A stretch of 64,000 nucleotides of DNA, taken from positions 372,001 through 436,000 of the forward strand of contig NZ_CP104145.1 in assembly GCF_025200715.1 (NCBI RefSeq), written 5' to 3'. Origin of the DNA: Rhizobium sullae. GTDB lineage: Bacteria > Pseudomonadota > Alphaproteobacteria > Rhizobiales > Rhizobiaceae. Made by a program: the position numbers and the translations under genes. The notes below the pieces were generated by a model. The model was given only the letters and a program-made list of their open reading frames with translations. It was not told the origin of the DNA and did no database searches. Within the stretch, counting starts at the first letter, position 1. Each line of letters starts with the position of its first letter. This document shows positions 37,124 to 46,011 of this stretch, one piece after another.

Positions 37124-37234
37124 TCAATCCAGCCCGAGCCTCTTGCGCAGCTCTGTATTTTCCGCGCGCAACTTTTCCGCCAGACGCTTGCGAAGCTTCT
37201 GGTTCTCCTCTTCGAGCTGAACAAAATTCGTCAC
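37124..37234 (-). pseudogene. SyrB-like C-terminal coiled-coil remnant
   Basis: A 36-codon frame from a GTG encodes LEEENQKLRKRLAEKLRAEN, then TELRKRLGLD and a stop: the characteristic end of SyrB-type rhizobial proteins. No more than about eleven in-frame codons precede the GTG before a stop, so the N-terminal bulk is missing. Likely the tail of a second, deleted paralogue near the intact SyrB-like gene. Confidence 0.5.
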
Positions 37235-37319
37235 GGGTGAGTTGTGAGATTTTTTGGAGGATCGTCATACGCACGGGCGAGCATCTCGATGCGAACCGGA
37301 TGTCTATGAGGACGGGCGA

Positions 37320-38162
37320 ATGAACGGCGAACAGGTACAGCCGCCAGGCGATTTGCAAACATTGCGGTCAGCAATTAATACCAAGCACGCGCTGTTTCCC
37401 AAGCGGCTTGCCCAAGTTGCGCGCCACGTTCTCGACAATCCCGATGAGGTCGCATTGGGCTCCGTCGCCTCCATTGCGGCTGCGGCACAGGTAACACCTT
37501 CAACCCTGATACGTTTCGCCCAGTTCCTCGGCTATGACGGCTTCAGCACCTTACAAGCGGTTTTTCGAAACGCCGTCCGCGCAAAGATCGCGCTAAGCCA
37601 AAGCGGCGGAAATCGAAAGCCAGGGCGTGAAGGCGTCGCGCGCGAAGCGCAAGTATTTTATGAAACGATAGAAGCCTGCCATCATTCACTCGAGACATTA
37701 TCCAAGACAATCCGCGTGGCTGACATCAAAGCCGCAGCGGAAATTCTTGCCTCAGCGAAGTGCGTGTTCATCCTCGCGGCGAACGGCACTTTTCCGATGG
37801 CTGCTCTGCTTCAACATTGCCTGACCCGACTGAGAATCCGTTCGACCTTGCTAACGGACATTATCGGCGGTGACGATATTCTCGCATTTGCAAAGCCACA
37901 CGATGCGGCGGTCATCATCAGCTGCGCGCCTTATGCTGAAGAAACGACGGTGCATGCCTCGAACCTATCGGATCGAGGAGTTCCGGTCGTTGCGCTCATG
38001 GATTCTAACTTTTCGCCATTGTCGGAACTCGCTTCGGTCAGGTTCAGGGTGATCGAGTCGGGCCGTGATGGGCTTTTGCTCGCAACGGCTGGGATCGCGC
38101 TCAGCGAAGCCTTGGCAATCTGCACGCGACAGACCCGACAGAACGCAGCTAACGCTATATAA
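37320..38162 (+). CDS. RpiR/MurR-family transcriptional regulator
   Basis: 280 residues with an N-terminal HTH_6 domain (about residues 20-85; VASIAAAAQVTPSTLIRFAQ) and a C-terminal SIS sugar-phosphate-binding domain (about 130-255). The ATG at 37320 has GAGGA upstream and is preferred to a TTG at 37254. It converges on a cluster of inositol-type dehydrogenases. RpiR proteins regulate inositol catabolism (IolR) in several proteobacteria (family knowledge), so it may sense a sugar-phosphate or keto-inositol product here (inference). Confidence 0.88.
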   Translation: MNGEQVQPPGDLQTLRSAINTKHALFPKRLAQVARHVLDNPDEVALGSVASIAAAAQVTPSTLIRFAQFLGYDGFSTLQAVFRNAVRAKIALSQSGGNRKPGREGVAREAQVFYETIEACHHSLETLSKTIRVADIKAAAEILASAKCVFILAANGTFPMAALLQHCLTRLRIRSTLLTDIIGGDDILAFAKPHDAAVIISCAPYAEETTVHASNLSDRGVPVVALMDSNFSPLSELASVRFRVIESGRDGLLLATAGIALSEALAICTRQTRQNAANAI

Positions 38163-38178
38163 CCCGCTTCTTCGAGGT

Positions 38179-39225
38179 TTATTCGGTCAACCCCGCTTCG
38201 GTGAAGCTTATACTGATAGCATTCCGGATCGCGTCGAGTGTTTCCATCGTGGCAAGCGACGCATCCAGCGGCCGGTAGATGCTTTCCAGTTGTCCTTCCG
38301 AAATCGCCCATGCGACGGCCGCAGCTTCATAGTAGAGGCCCTCGAAATGCGCGCCCCTGGGCTCGTCGTATTGGAGCCGGGCGGATCCATCCAATGACCA
38401 GACTTCGAAGGAGCCAGGCAGGTGGAATTCCGTGTTGAACCGGATCGACCCATTGGTCCCGACGATGGCAGCGTTCGTCGGGGTGAAGCCGTAGAGCGTG
38501 GTCGACATCGTGCCGAGCGCTCCTCTGGCGCTGGCGAGAACGACCGACAGCTGCCCGTTGACGCCAGCGCAATCGGCCTGTCCGATGCCAACGACCTTCT
38601 TTGGGACGCCAAGGAGTTTTGCCAGCAGTGAGACCGGATAGGTGCCGAGGTCGAGAAGCGGTCCGCCGGCAAGGCGCGCGTCGAAAATACGGTGATTGCG
38701 CGGCAGATATTCGCCGTATTCGGTGTAAACAGACAGGATGTCTCCGATTGCTCCGGCATCCAGCACCTGTTGGAGCACATCGAATTTCGGCAGGAAATAG
38801 GTCCACAGTGCTTCCGCCAAGAACACCCCCTTGCGGCGGGCGGCTGCGACCATGCCTTCGGCCTGTGCGCAGTTGAGGGCCATAGGCTTCTCGACGAGCA
38901 CATGTTTCCCCGCCTCGATCGCCAGCAGCACATGTGCGTGATGCAGATTGTGCGGCGTCGCTACATAGATGACGTCAAGATCGTCGGCGGTGACGAGCGC
39001 CTCGTAGCTGTCATAGGCCCGTGCGATCCCCCACTGCGCGGCAAATGCATCCGCTGCGGCGCGCGATCGCGAGCCGACGGCGGCAATATCCTGGCGCGTA
39101 TGAGCCTTGACCGATTCCGTGAACTTGGCGGCGATCCAGCCGGAGCCGAGGATGCCCCAGCGAAGCGGCGGGGCTTCCATGGCGGACACGGTCCGCGCGG
39201 CGGGCAGGGTTTGCGGAAACGACAT
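38179..39225 (-). CDS. Gfo/Idh/MocA-family oxidoreductase
   Basis: 348 residues. A Rossmann domain begins at WGILGSGWIAAKF (about residue 23), with the EKPMALN motif near 112 that positions the catalytic lysine, followed by the alpha/beta substrate domain with GGPLLDLGTYP. It uses NAD(P) to oxidise or reduce a sugar or cyclitol. Last gene of a four-gene minus-strand operon; start chosen at the ATG with GGGAG upstream. Confidence 0.9.
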   Translation of the reverse strand: MSFPQTLPAARTVSAMEAPPLRWGILGSGWIAAKFTESVKAHTRQDIAAVGSRSRAAADAFAAQWGIARAYDSYEALVTADDLDVIYVATPHNLHHAHVLLAIEAGKHVLVEKPMALNCAQAEGMVAAARRKGVFLAEALWTYFLPKFDVLQQVLDAGAIGDILSVYTEYGEYLPRNHRIFDARLAGGPLLDLGTYPVSLLAKLLGVPKKVVGIGQADCAGVNGQLSVVLASARGALGTMSTTLYGFTPTNAAIVGTNGSIRFNTEFHLPGSFEVWSLDGSARLQYDEPRGAHFEGLYYEAAAVAWAISEGQLESIYRPLDASLATMETLDAIRNAISISFTEAGLTE

Positions 39226-39262
39226 GTCTTTTTATCTCCCATGATCGGTGAACGCCCGTCGC

Positions 39263-40435
39263 TCAGCCGGCGATCCGCTGCCAGGTCTTCTTTTCCAGTG
39301 ACCGTTCCATCGCGTCGATGATGCGCTCGTTGGCAAGGCCGAACTCGAAGTTCGGAAAGCAGTCCGGCTCGTCGACGATGCCCTCGATCAAGTCGCGCAC
39401 CTCGATGACCTTGACGTCGAAGTAGCCGAGGCCGCCGCCGGCGAAGTCGAAGCCGAAGAAGGCGGAAAACTGCGGAACCTGACTGCCGGCATAGATCGTC
39501 TTGAAGCCGCGGTCGGGTTTGGGATCATTGAAGCGCGCGATCTTCAGCTCGTTGAACCGCTCGCCGTCCATGATGATCGTGCCTTCCGTGCCCGACACTT
39601 CCCAGTAGATGCCGAAGACCTTTCCCGCTGCCACGCGCGACGCTTCGATCGTGCCGCCAGCGCCGCTTTTGAACCGAACGAGCGTCTGGATCTGATCCTC
39701 GTTTTCCACCACTGCGCGCGGTGCGCCGCTGCCGGACTTTGCACCGTAGCCGGAGCCACCTTGCGGAACCGGCCGCGTCGGAAAGAAGGTCTGCGTCTGG
39801 GCGATGACACTGTCGACGTCGCCCATCAGATATTGCGCGACGGAAATCACATGGCTGCCGAGGTCGCCGAGCGCGCCGGAGCCGGCGTCCTTGCGCGTGC
39901 AGCGCCAGGAAAACGGCAGGTCCGGATCGTTGAAGAAGCCCTGGTCGAACCAGCCCCGAAACCGCATCGGCACTCCGATGTCGCCGTTGTCGATCAAGTG
40001 CTTGGCGAGCATGGCGGCGGGCGTCTTGATATTGTTGAAGGCGACCATGGTCTTGACGCCCTTGCGCCTTGCGGCGGCGGCCATCTCCTCGGCTTGCGCC
40101 AGCGTAACGGAGAGGGGCTTTTCGCAATAGACATGCTTGCCGGCCGCAATTGCGGCGAGCGCCATCTCATGATGCAGGGCGTTGGGCGAGGTAATGTCGA
40201 CAACGTCCACCTCGGGGTCCTCGACCAGCTTGCGCCAGTCGCCCGTGCTTCTCTCGAAGCCGTAGCGGGCAGCGGCCCCGGCCGCCAGCTCCTCGGTGGC
40301 ATCAGCCAGAAGGCAGAGGTGCGGAATGGCGGGCAGGTCGCGGTAGAGCATGGCCGCGCGGCGATAGGCATCGGCATGGGCCTGACCCATGAATCCGGAG
40401 CCGATCAGGCCGATGTTAAGGATTGTCTTGCCCAT
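39263..40435 (-). CDS. Gfo/Idh/MocA-family oxidoreductase
   Basis: 390 residues. The Rossmann motif GLIGSGFMGQAHADAY opens the protein, EKPLSVTLAQ lies near residue 103, and the C-terminal domain includes DLGSHVISVAQYL. A longer upstream frame exists, but the ATG at 40435 has GGGAG six bases away and begins the family N-terminus. Similar to dehydrogenases encoded with iol genes that act on keto-inositols or sugars. Between the IolE-like gene and another Gfo/Idh gene. Confidence 0.9.
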   Translation of the reverse strand: MGKTILNIGLIGSGFMGQAHADAYRRAAMLYRDLPAIPHLCLLADATEELAAGAAARYGFERSTGDWRKLVEDPEVDVVDITSPNALHHEMALAAIAAGKHVYCEKPLSVTLAQAEEMAAAARRKGVKTMVAFNNIKTPAAMLAKHLIDNGDIGVPMRFRGWFDQGFFNDPDLPFSWRCTRKDAGSGALGDLGSHVISVAQYLMGDVDSVIAQTQTFFPTRPVPQGGSGYGAKSGSGAPRAVVENEDQIQTLVRFKSGAGGTIEASRVAAGKVFGIYWEVSGTEGTIIMDGERFNELKIARFNDPKPDRGFKTIYAGSQVPQFSAFFGFDFAGGGLGYFDVKVIEVRDLIEGIVDEPDCFPNFEFGLANERIIDAMERSLEKKTWQRIAG

Positions 40436-40457
40436 AATTTTCTCCCGATGAAGCTGC

Positions 40458-41372
40458 TCAGGCGGCAAAAGTATCGAGGATGTGGTGGAAGGCCGCGGTG
40501 ACGGCCGGTAGCGGCGGTGCAAGCGCCGGATCCTGCTCCGCCTCGACCACCAGCCAGCCCTGATAGCCGCTTTGCCGAACAAAGGCTGCAAGCGGGGCGA
40601 AGTCGACGATTCCGTCGCCGGGCACGGTGAACATACCCCTGCGCACGCCGGCATTGAAGCTGAGGTCGCCGGCACGGACCTCGGCGATGATCGGCCCGCG
40701 CACGTCCTTCAGGTGAATATGGACGATGCGGTCGCCGAAGCGCTCGATCAGCCGGGTGTAGTCGAAGCCGCCTGCGGCGGCATGGCCGGTGTCGAGCAGC
40801 AGTCCGGCGGCCGATCCCGCCTTGTCGAACAGGGCTGAGACCTCGTCAAATGTTTCCGCCACCATCATGAGGTGATGGTGGTAGGCCAGCGTCAGCCCGT
40901 ATTCTCCGGCCAGCCTTGCGCTGAACTCGGTGAGCCGGGCGGCATAGGCGGCGATGTCCTTCTTCGGCATCACGCACCGTGCCGACATCGGCGCATCAAG
41001 CGGCGCACCGGGCGCCATCATCGCCACCTCGCCATAGACCAACACCGTTGACCCCATGGCGCGCAGGAGTTCGGCGTGGGCGGCAACCGCGGCCATCTCC
41101 GCCTCGACACCGCGTTCGGCAAGCTCTCCGGAATGCCAGCCAGAGGCGAGCGCAAGGCCACGGCTTTCCAGGAGCGGCGCCAGCGCCTCGCGGCTGCGCG
41201 GCAGCTTACGCCCTAGCTCGACGCCTTGGTAGCCGGCATGGGCGGCATCGTCCAGGCAGGTCTCGACCGTTATATCAGCGCCGAGATCCTCGAGCACGTC
41301 ATTTGCCCAGGAAAGCGGACTTACAGCAAGGCGTACCCCGTCCGGCAGCGCCGCCAATTTCTCTCTCGTCAT
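40458..41372 (-). CDS. iolE: IolE-like inosose dehydratase (TIM barrel isomerase family)
   Basis: 304 residues of the xylose-isomerase-like TIM-barrel family. Close pattern to myo-inosose-2 dehydratase: SPLSWANDVLEDLGADITVE at the start, GYQGVELGRKLP, AYHHHLMMV metal-binding histidines, LLLDTGHAAAGG, IHLKDVR and a terminal VVEAEQDP. It would convert scyllo-inosose to a diketo compound in inositol catabolism. The symbol is given on pattern recognition, not a search. It sits 29 bases after the IolG-like gene. Confidence 0.8.
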   Translation of the reverse strand: MTREKLAALPDGVRLAVSPLSWANDVLEDLGADITVETCLDDAAHAGYQGVELGRKLPRSREALAPLLESRGLALASGWHSGELAERGVEAEMAAVAAHAELLRAMGSTVLVYGEVAMMAPGAPLDAPMSARCVMPKKDIAAYAARLTEFSARLAGEYGLTLAYHHHLMMVAETFDEVSALFDKAGSAAGLLLDTGHAAAGGFDYTRLIERFGDRIVHIHLKDVRGPIIAEVRAGDLSFNAGVRRGMFTVPGDGIVDFAPLAAFVRQSGYQGWLVVEAEQDPALAPPLPAVTAAFHHILDTFAA

Positions 41373-41401
41373 GATGTCCTCCTGGATGAAAGTTGAAGGC
41401 G

Positions 41402-42409
41402 CTAAGGTCGCCAGTGCGGCCCGATGCGGACGGGCATGCCACGCTGCATGGAGACAAGTGCCGCCTCGGCGATACGCTGCGCCTCCAGTCCGTCCCGGAT
41501 GCCCGCAAGCGGCCGCCCTCCTGTTTCGATCAGGGAGATAAAGGCCGCCATCTCATTGCGATAGGCATCGGCAAAGCGCTCGATGAAGTAATTCATCGGG
41601 GCGGAGGCGCGAAAGCCGTCGGCATCGGCGATGGTCACTCCACGCTGCGGCCGGTTCTCCACATAGAGAACCTCCTTCGAGCACAGCACTTCGAGCCGTT
41701 GATCATAACCGAACGGCGCGCGACGGCAGTTGACCATCTGCACGAATCGGCCGGAGACGGAGGTCAGCGTCACCATCGCCGTATCGATGTCGCCGGCTGC
41801 GCCGATCTCCGCATCGATGAGACAGTTGCCGACGGCGTAGACGGTGGCAATGTCCTCGCCGAGCAGATAGCGAGCCATGTCGAAATCATGGATGGCCTGG
41901 TCGCGGAACATGCCGCCGGAGCGCTCGACATAATCGCGCGATGGCGGCGCGGGATCGCGGGTGTGCATGACGATGTGCTCAAGGGCCCCCGCTTCGCCGC
42001 TGACGATCCGCTCGCGCACGAAGCGGAAATCGGGATCATAGCGGCGCTGGAATGCCAGAAGGCAGACAACGCCGGAGGTCTCGACAGCGGTGGTGACGGC
42101 CTCCACCGTTACGAAATCGAGGCTGACCGGCTTCTCGCAGAAGATCGCTTTGCCGGCGCGGGCGGCTTGAAGGAGCAGCCCGGCATGCGTATCGGTCGAG
42201 CTGGCAATGACGATCCCGTCGACTGACGCGTCGGAAAACACGGTATCGGCCGGGGCGATGTCCGCCCCGATCCTTGCCGCAAGGCCGGCCCGCTGCTCGC
42301 TTGCGACCGGATCGACGAGGTACTTTACTCGCACCGAAGGCAAGCTGGCAGCATTCAGCGCATGCACATGCCCTATACGACCCGCGCCGAAGACAGCGAG
42401 ATCTGTCAT
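41402..42409 (-). CDS. iolG: IolG-like inositol 2-dehydrogenase
   Basis: 335 residues of the Gfo/Idh/MocA family. The Rossmann motif VFGAGRIGHVHALN begins at about residue 5, EKPVSLDF near 95 holds the catalytic lysine, and GGMFRDQAIHDFDMARYL in the C-domain carries the conserved Asp/His pair of inositol dehydrogenases. GGGAGG precedes the ATG at 42409. First gene of the operon and divergent from a LacI regulator. Oxidation of myo-inositol is the most likely reaction; related polyols are possible. Confidence 0.8.
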   Translation of the reverse strand: MTDLAVFGAGRIGHVHALNAASLPSVRVKYLVDPVASEQRAGLAARIGADIAPADTVFSDASVDGIVIASSTDTHAGLLLQAARAGKAIFCEKPVSLDFVTVEAVTTAVETSGVVCLLAFQRRYDPDFRFVRERIVSGEAGALEHIVMHTRDPAPPSRDYVERSGGMFRDQAIHDFDMARYLLGEDIATVYAVGNCLIDAEIGAAGDIDTAMVTLTSVSGRFVQMVNCRRAPFGYDQRLEVLCSKEVLYVENRPQRGVTIADADGFRASAPMNYFIERFADAYRNEMAAFISLIETGGRPLAGIRDGLEAQRIAEAALVSMQRGMPVRIGPHWRP

Positions 42410-42531
42410 TGAGTGCCTCCCATTCTCGGGCGGCGTCGTTTCCGTCGCCATCCCGTTGCATGCAGAGTAGCCGAGTGCTACTGAAGGAGAACGTCAATTT
42501 TGAAGAGATTTCCTCAAACGGGGATTGGGCG

Positions 42532-43545
42532 ATGGGAAAACCGACGGCGCGGGATCTGGCTGCTGCGGCAGGGGTATCGCTGTCCACGGTCGACCGAGTT
42601 CTCAACAACCGCGGCGCAGTAAGCGAGGATAAGGAACGTCGCGTGCTCGAATATGCGCGCAAGCTTAAGATCGACCGGGCGCTAAATCAGCGAGCCGCGC
42701 GCACCCTTCGCATCGCCGTGTTGCTTCAGTCACGCGCCAATCCGTTTCACGCTGCGGTGCAGGACAGTTTTGAGGCCGCGAATAGGGATTTCCTCCAGTA
42801 TAATCTTCAGTTTCAAGTTTACCACATTGATCCAACGCGGCCTGCGGCGACGGTCGCCCTCACAAATGCACTCTCCTTGCGCTGCGATGGACTGGTCATT
42901 GTCAGCCCCCAGAACGAGGACATCGCAGCCGCCCTAAGGGCATTCGGCCAGAATGGAAAGCCTGTCATCACTCTGGCGACCGATATTCGTGATGCGGGAA
43001 GATACGCTTATGTTGGACCAGACAACAGGAAAGCAGGTCGTGTCGCAGGCGATTTGATGGGACGCCTGCTTGGCGAGGAAGGGGGTGAGATTGTCGTCAT
43101 CTCCGGCATGCTCAGCATGATTGGCCACGAGGAGCGCGAGATGGGTTTTCGCGCGGTGTTGCGCGAGCGCTATCCCCAGTGCAAGGTAGCAGAGGTCGTC
43201 GAGAGTATGGAGCGGGGGGAAAGGGCAGGGGACCTCGTCTTTAATGCCTTGAAAGGCAATCCTCGCATTCGAGGCATTTACAATGCTTCCGCGGGAGCGC
43301 GATCGGTGGCCAGCGCGATGAATGCTCTCGGGAGGAGGAGTGACATCGTCTTCATCACGCACGAATTGACTGACGAGCGCCGCCAATTGATGCGCGAAGG
43401 CATGATCGACGCAATCATCGACCAAAATCCAGTAGTTGAGGTGCGAACTGCAGTCGAAGCGCTTGCCGCACATTTTCGGAGAAAAGATGAACCTCCGATC
43501 TCGCTGATGACGCCTATTCAGGTTCACATGATCGAGAATTGTTGA
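42532..43545 (+). CDS. LacI-family transcriptional regulator
   Basis: 337 residues. The LacI helix-turn-helix and hinge occupy the first 60 (TARDLAAAAGVSLSTVDRVL), followed by a periplasmic-binding-protein-type sensor (about 60-330) resembling ribose/inositol-binding folds. The frame extends upstream to 42274, but the ATG at 42532 gives the standard LacI start; the ribosome site is weak. Divergent from the IolG-like gene by 122 bases, so it most probably controls the dehydrogenase operon in response to a cyclitol or sugar. Confidence 0.89.
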   Translation: MGKPTARDLAAAAGVSLSTVDRVLNNRGAVSEDKERRVLEYARKLKIDRALNQRAARTLRIAVLLQSRANPFHAAVQDSFEAANRDFLQYNLQFQVYHIDPTRPAATVALTNALSLRCDGLVIVSPQNEDIAAALRAFGQNGKPVITLATDIRDAGRYAYVGPDNRKAGRVAGDLMGRLLGEEGGEIVVISGMLSMIGHEEREMGFRAVLRERYPQCKVAEVVESMERGERAGDLVFNALKGNPRIRGIYNASAGARSVASAMNALGRRSDIVFITHELTDERRQLMREGMIDAIIDQNPVVEVRTAVEALAAHFRRKDEPPISLMTPIQVHMIENC

Positions 43546-43768
43546 CGAATTGTACATTATACATTCGTAGCGGGCTTGGCGCAGCACAGTGCCGGCCGCA
43601 TCCAAGACAAAAGCACCAACGTCGCCGACGGTCGACCGCCTGCTGCTTTCAAACGTGGCAAGCTGTGCGCCGAATTTGGCAAGCGACGCGTACCGATCGT
43701 CTCGTCATGTGCGGAAGCAACGAACCGCAATGCCTGCTCTCAGGCTGAGATGCTCTGACCAGATCTTT

Positions 43769-44734
43769 TCAGTGCGCCGTTTTTTTGGACCGCGCTTTTT
43801 CGGTCTTAACCATGAGTGATCGACACTTCCACCTACCCGCTTCGATCTCCTTGGACATGACGTCCAGAATAAGGTCGCGAATATAGATCGCCGAGCGAGA
43901 CGGTGGTGTGTCCCGACGCTCGCACAGATAAAGCGATCTTGTAAGTGAAGGGTTGACGATTTCGCGCCCGATGACGCCCGTTGCAAAGACTCCATGTTCC
44001 AAGTTTGCACGCGTTGCCAGCATGACGCCAAAGCCCTGATTTACGAAGAGAAGCGCAGCCGCCACATTTTCGGAATAGAACGCGGCGTTGTGTTCCAGCC
44101 GTTTCTGGATGTCGGTATCCTCAGGGGTCGGCCTGCCGCGACGCCCCTTTTTGGTGAGCACATAGTGCATCGTCAGGAATTCTTCGAAAGACAGGGGGGT
44201 GGCGGGGTCCCCGACAAGTTCGGGCAGTCCGACGCAGATCATTTGTTCTTCAAGCAAGGGCTTCACAGAAAGCCGTGGGTCACGTGGCGGATTGTATGCC
44301 AGCGCCAGATCGACATCCGCCGCGATGAGCCTCTCTATAGTCATGCCAGATACGCTTTCGGCGATGTCTATACGCAGTTGCGGCTGTTCTTCTTCTAACC
44401 GGACCACCATCGGCATTGCCGCGCCCAGAACAGCCGAAAATGCCATCCCGATTATGACATGCCCCGAAAGCTTTTCGGTCTGGTCGCGCATGTCGCTTTC
44501 GGCATTCTCGAAGGCTCGCAGGATTGCAGATGCATGCAAATAGAAATGTTGACCTGCCGGGGTTGGAATCACGCCTCTGGAGGAGCGTTCGAACAGTGGC
44601 TGCTTCAGGCTGTGTTCCAAGTTGGCGAGGTGATGGGCAATAACTGAGGGGGCACTACGCTCGATCTCTCCTGCACCTACGATGCTTCCAGCTTCGTAGA
44701 CCGCCTTGAAAACACGAATCTGACGGATGTCCAT
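43769..44734 (-). CDS. LysR-family regulator of the CoA-transferase/TRAP operon
   Basis: 321 residues with the LysR winged helix in the first 65 (FKAVYEAGSIVGAGEIERSA) and the PBP2-type effector domain from about residue 90. Its start is 95 bases from the divergent CoA-transferase gene, the typical arrangement for a LysR activator and its target. No clean LysR box could be picked out with confidence. The effector is presumably the imported dicarboxylate or its CoA product (inference). Confidence 0.9.
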   Translation of the reverse strand: MDIRQIRVFKAVYEAGSIVGAGEIERSAPSVIAHHLANLEHSLKQPLFERSSRGVIPTPAGQHFYLHASAILRAFENAESDMRDQTEKLSGHVIIGMAFSAVLGAAMPMVVRLEEEQPQLRIDIAESVSGMTIERLIAADVDLALAYNPPRDPRLSVKPLLEEQMICVGLPELVGDPATPLSFEEFLTMHYVLTKKGRRGRPTPEDTDIQKRLEHNAAFYSENVAAALLFVNQGFGVMLATRANLEHGVFATGVIGREIVNPSLTRSLYLCERRDTPPSRSAIYIRDLILDVMSKEIEAGRWKCRSLMVKTEKARSKKTAH

Positions 44735-44795
44735 GGCAACGCTCTCTAAAAACCTGAGATCAACTCGCTAGACTATGTAATTCCTCAGTGTCGCG

Positions 44796-44840
44796 ATGTC
44801 AGCTACCTTCTTATTAAGAGGAGAGTTACATGTCAGCTAC
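44796..44840 (+). repeat. Duplicated translation-start sequence
   Basis: ATGTCAGCTAC occurs at 44796-44806 and again at 44830-44840, the second being the real start of the CoA-transferase (GAGGAGAG site before it). Both copies would encode Met-Ser-Ala-Thr-Phe, but the 34-base offset puts the first out of frame. Confidence 0.7.
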
Positions 44841-46011
44841 GTTTCGTCCCTTGGAGGGCATTCGCGTCGTCGAGATGAGCCACATGATTATGGGCCCGTC
44901 CTGCGGCATGTTCCTCGGCTATCTCGGTGCGGAGGTCATCAAGGTCGAACCGCCCCAAGGCGACAAGACACGGACGCTGACCGGCATGGGGCGCCCGATG
45001 TTTCCGCTCTTCAACCGCGGTAAGAAGTCTGTGACCATCGATGTCAGGACCGAAGCGGGGCGGCAGGCCTTGGAGCGGCTGCTCTCGACGGCAGACGTGT
45101 TTGTCGAAAACTTCCGCGACGCCTCGCTGGTCAAGGCTGGGGTAGATGCAGAAACACTGCGCAAGAAGTTTCCGCGTCTGATCTTTGCCGCGTGCAAAGG
45201 GTTTTTATCCGGTCCGTACCAGAACCGGACGGCGCTGGATGAGGTCGTCCAGATGATGACTGGTCTTGCCTATATGACCGGCCCAACGGGCATGCCGCTG
45301 CGTGTTGGATCGTCGGCCAACGACATCATGGGCGGACTTTTTGCCGCGTTCTCCGTGCTTGCGGCCATTCTGGATCGCCAGAGCAGCGGCAACGGACACG
45401 AGATGCGCATCGGTCTTTTCGAGAACTGCCTCCTGCTTGTTGCGCAGCACATGGTACAGTTCGAACTGGAAGGGAAAAACCCGCCTCCGATGCCGGAGCG
45501 TGAATTTTCCTGGCCGGTCTACGACATCTTCGCCGACAAGGACGGCAAGCAGATGTTTGTCGGGGCGGTTACGGAAGGCCAGTGGGCGACCATCTGCCGC
45601 CTGCTGGACCTCGACCATCTGCTGACGGATCCGCGCCTGCAAACGCGCATGGACCAGATCAACGCCCGCAGTTGGACGATTCCGCTCGTTGCCGAGAAGA
45701 TCGCGCAACACAGCGTGCAGGACTTGGAAACGCAATTCGAGGCAGTTGGACTGCCGTTCTCTCCGATTTCGAAGCCTTGCGACATGTATGACGATCCACA
45801 TGTCATGCGCCCAGGCGGTATCGCGGTGTCATCCTATGAAAACACCACGTTCCGGGCGCCCGCGCTGCCTTTTGAGGTCGACGGCACGATGTTGACGGGT
45901 GGCGGCGACGTGCCCACCGTCGGCATGGACAATGCCGAAGTGCTGGGGGCACTGGGGCTGACCATAGCGGAAGTCGAGGCGGCGACCGGCGCCAGAAAGG
46001 AAACCGCATAA
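44830..46011 (+). CDS. Class III CoA-transferase (CaiB/BaiF)
   Basis: 393 residues that move CoA between carboxylic acids. The family pattern is clear: GIRVVEMSHMIMGPSCGMFLG at the start, GAEVIKVEPPQGD, NRGKKSVTIDV, then VGSSANDIMGGLFAAF near residue 170, whose Asp is the likely catalytic residue. The stop overlaps the lyase start (TAATG). It would activate the imported acid to its CoA thioester for the following lyase. Confidence 0.93.
   Translation: MSATFRPLEGIRVVEMSHMIMGPSCGMFLGYLGAEVIKVEPPQGDKTRTLTGMGRPMFPLFNRGKKSVTIDVRTEAGRQALERLLSTADVFVENFRDASLVKAGVDAETLRKKFPRLIFAACKGFLSGPYQNRTALDEVVQMMTGLAYMTGPTGMPLRVGSSANDIMGGLFAAFSVLAAILDRQSSGNGHEMRIGLFENCLLLVAQHMVQFELEGKNPPPMPEREFSWPVYDIFADKDGKQMFVGAVTEGQWATICRLLDLDHLLTDPRLQTRMDQINARSWTIPLVAEKIAQHSVQDLETQFEAVGLPFSPISKPCDMYDDPHVMRPGGIAVSSYENTTFRAPALPFEVDGTMLTGGGDVPTVGMDNAEVLGALGLTIAEVEAATGARKETA

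Noticed and set aside
44735..44829. CTGAG...CTCAG arms in the LysR/CoA-transferase divergent gap
   Set aside because: Arms of only 5 bases far apart; not a convincing LysR box.
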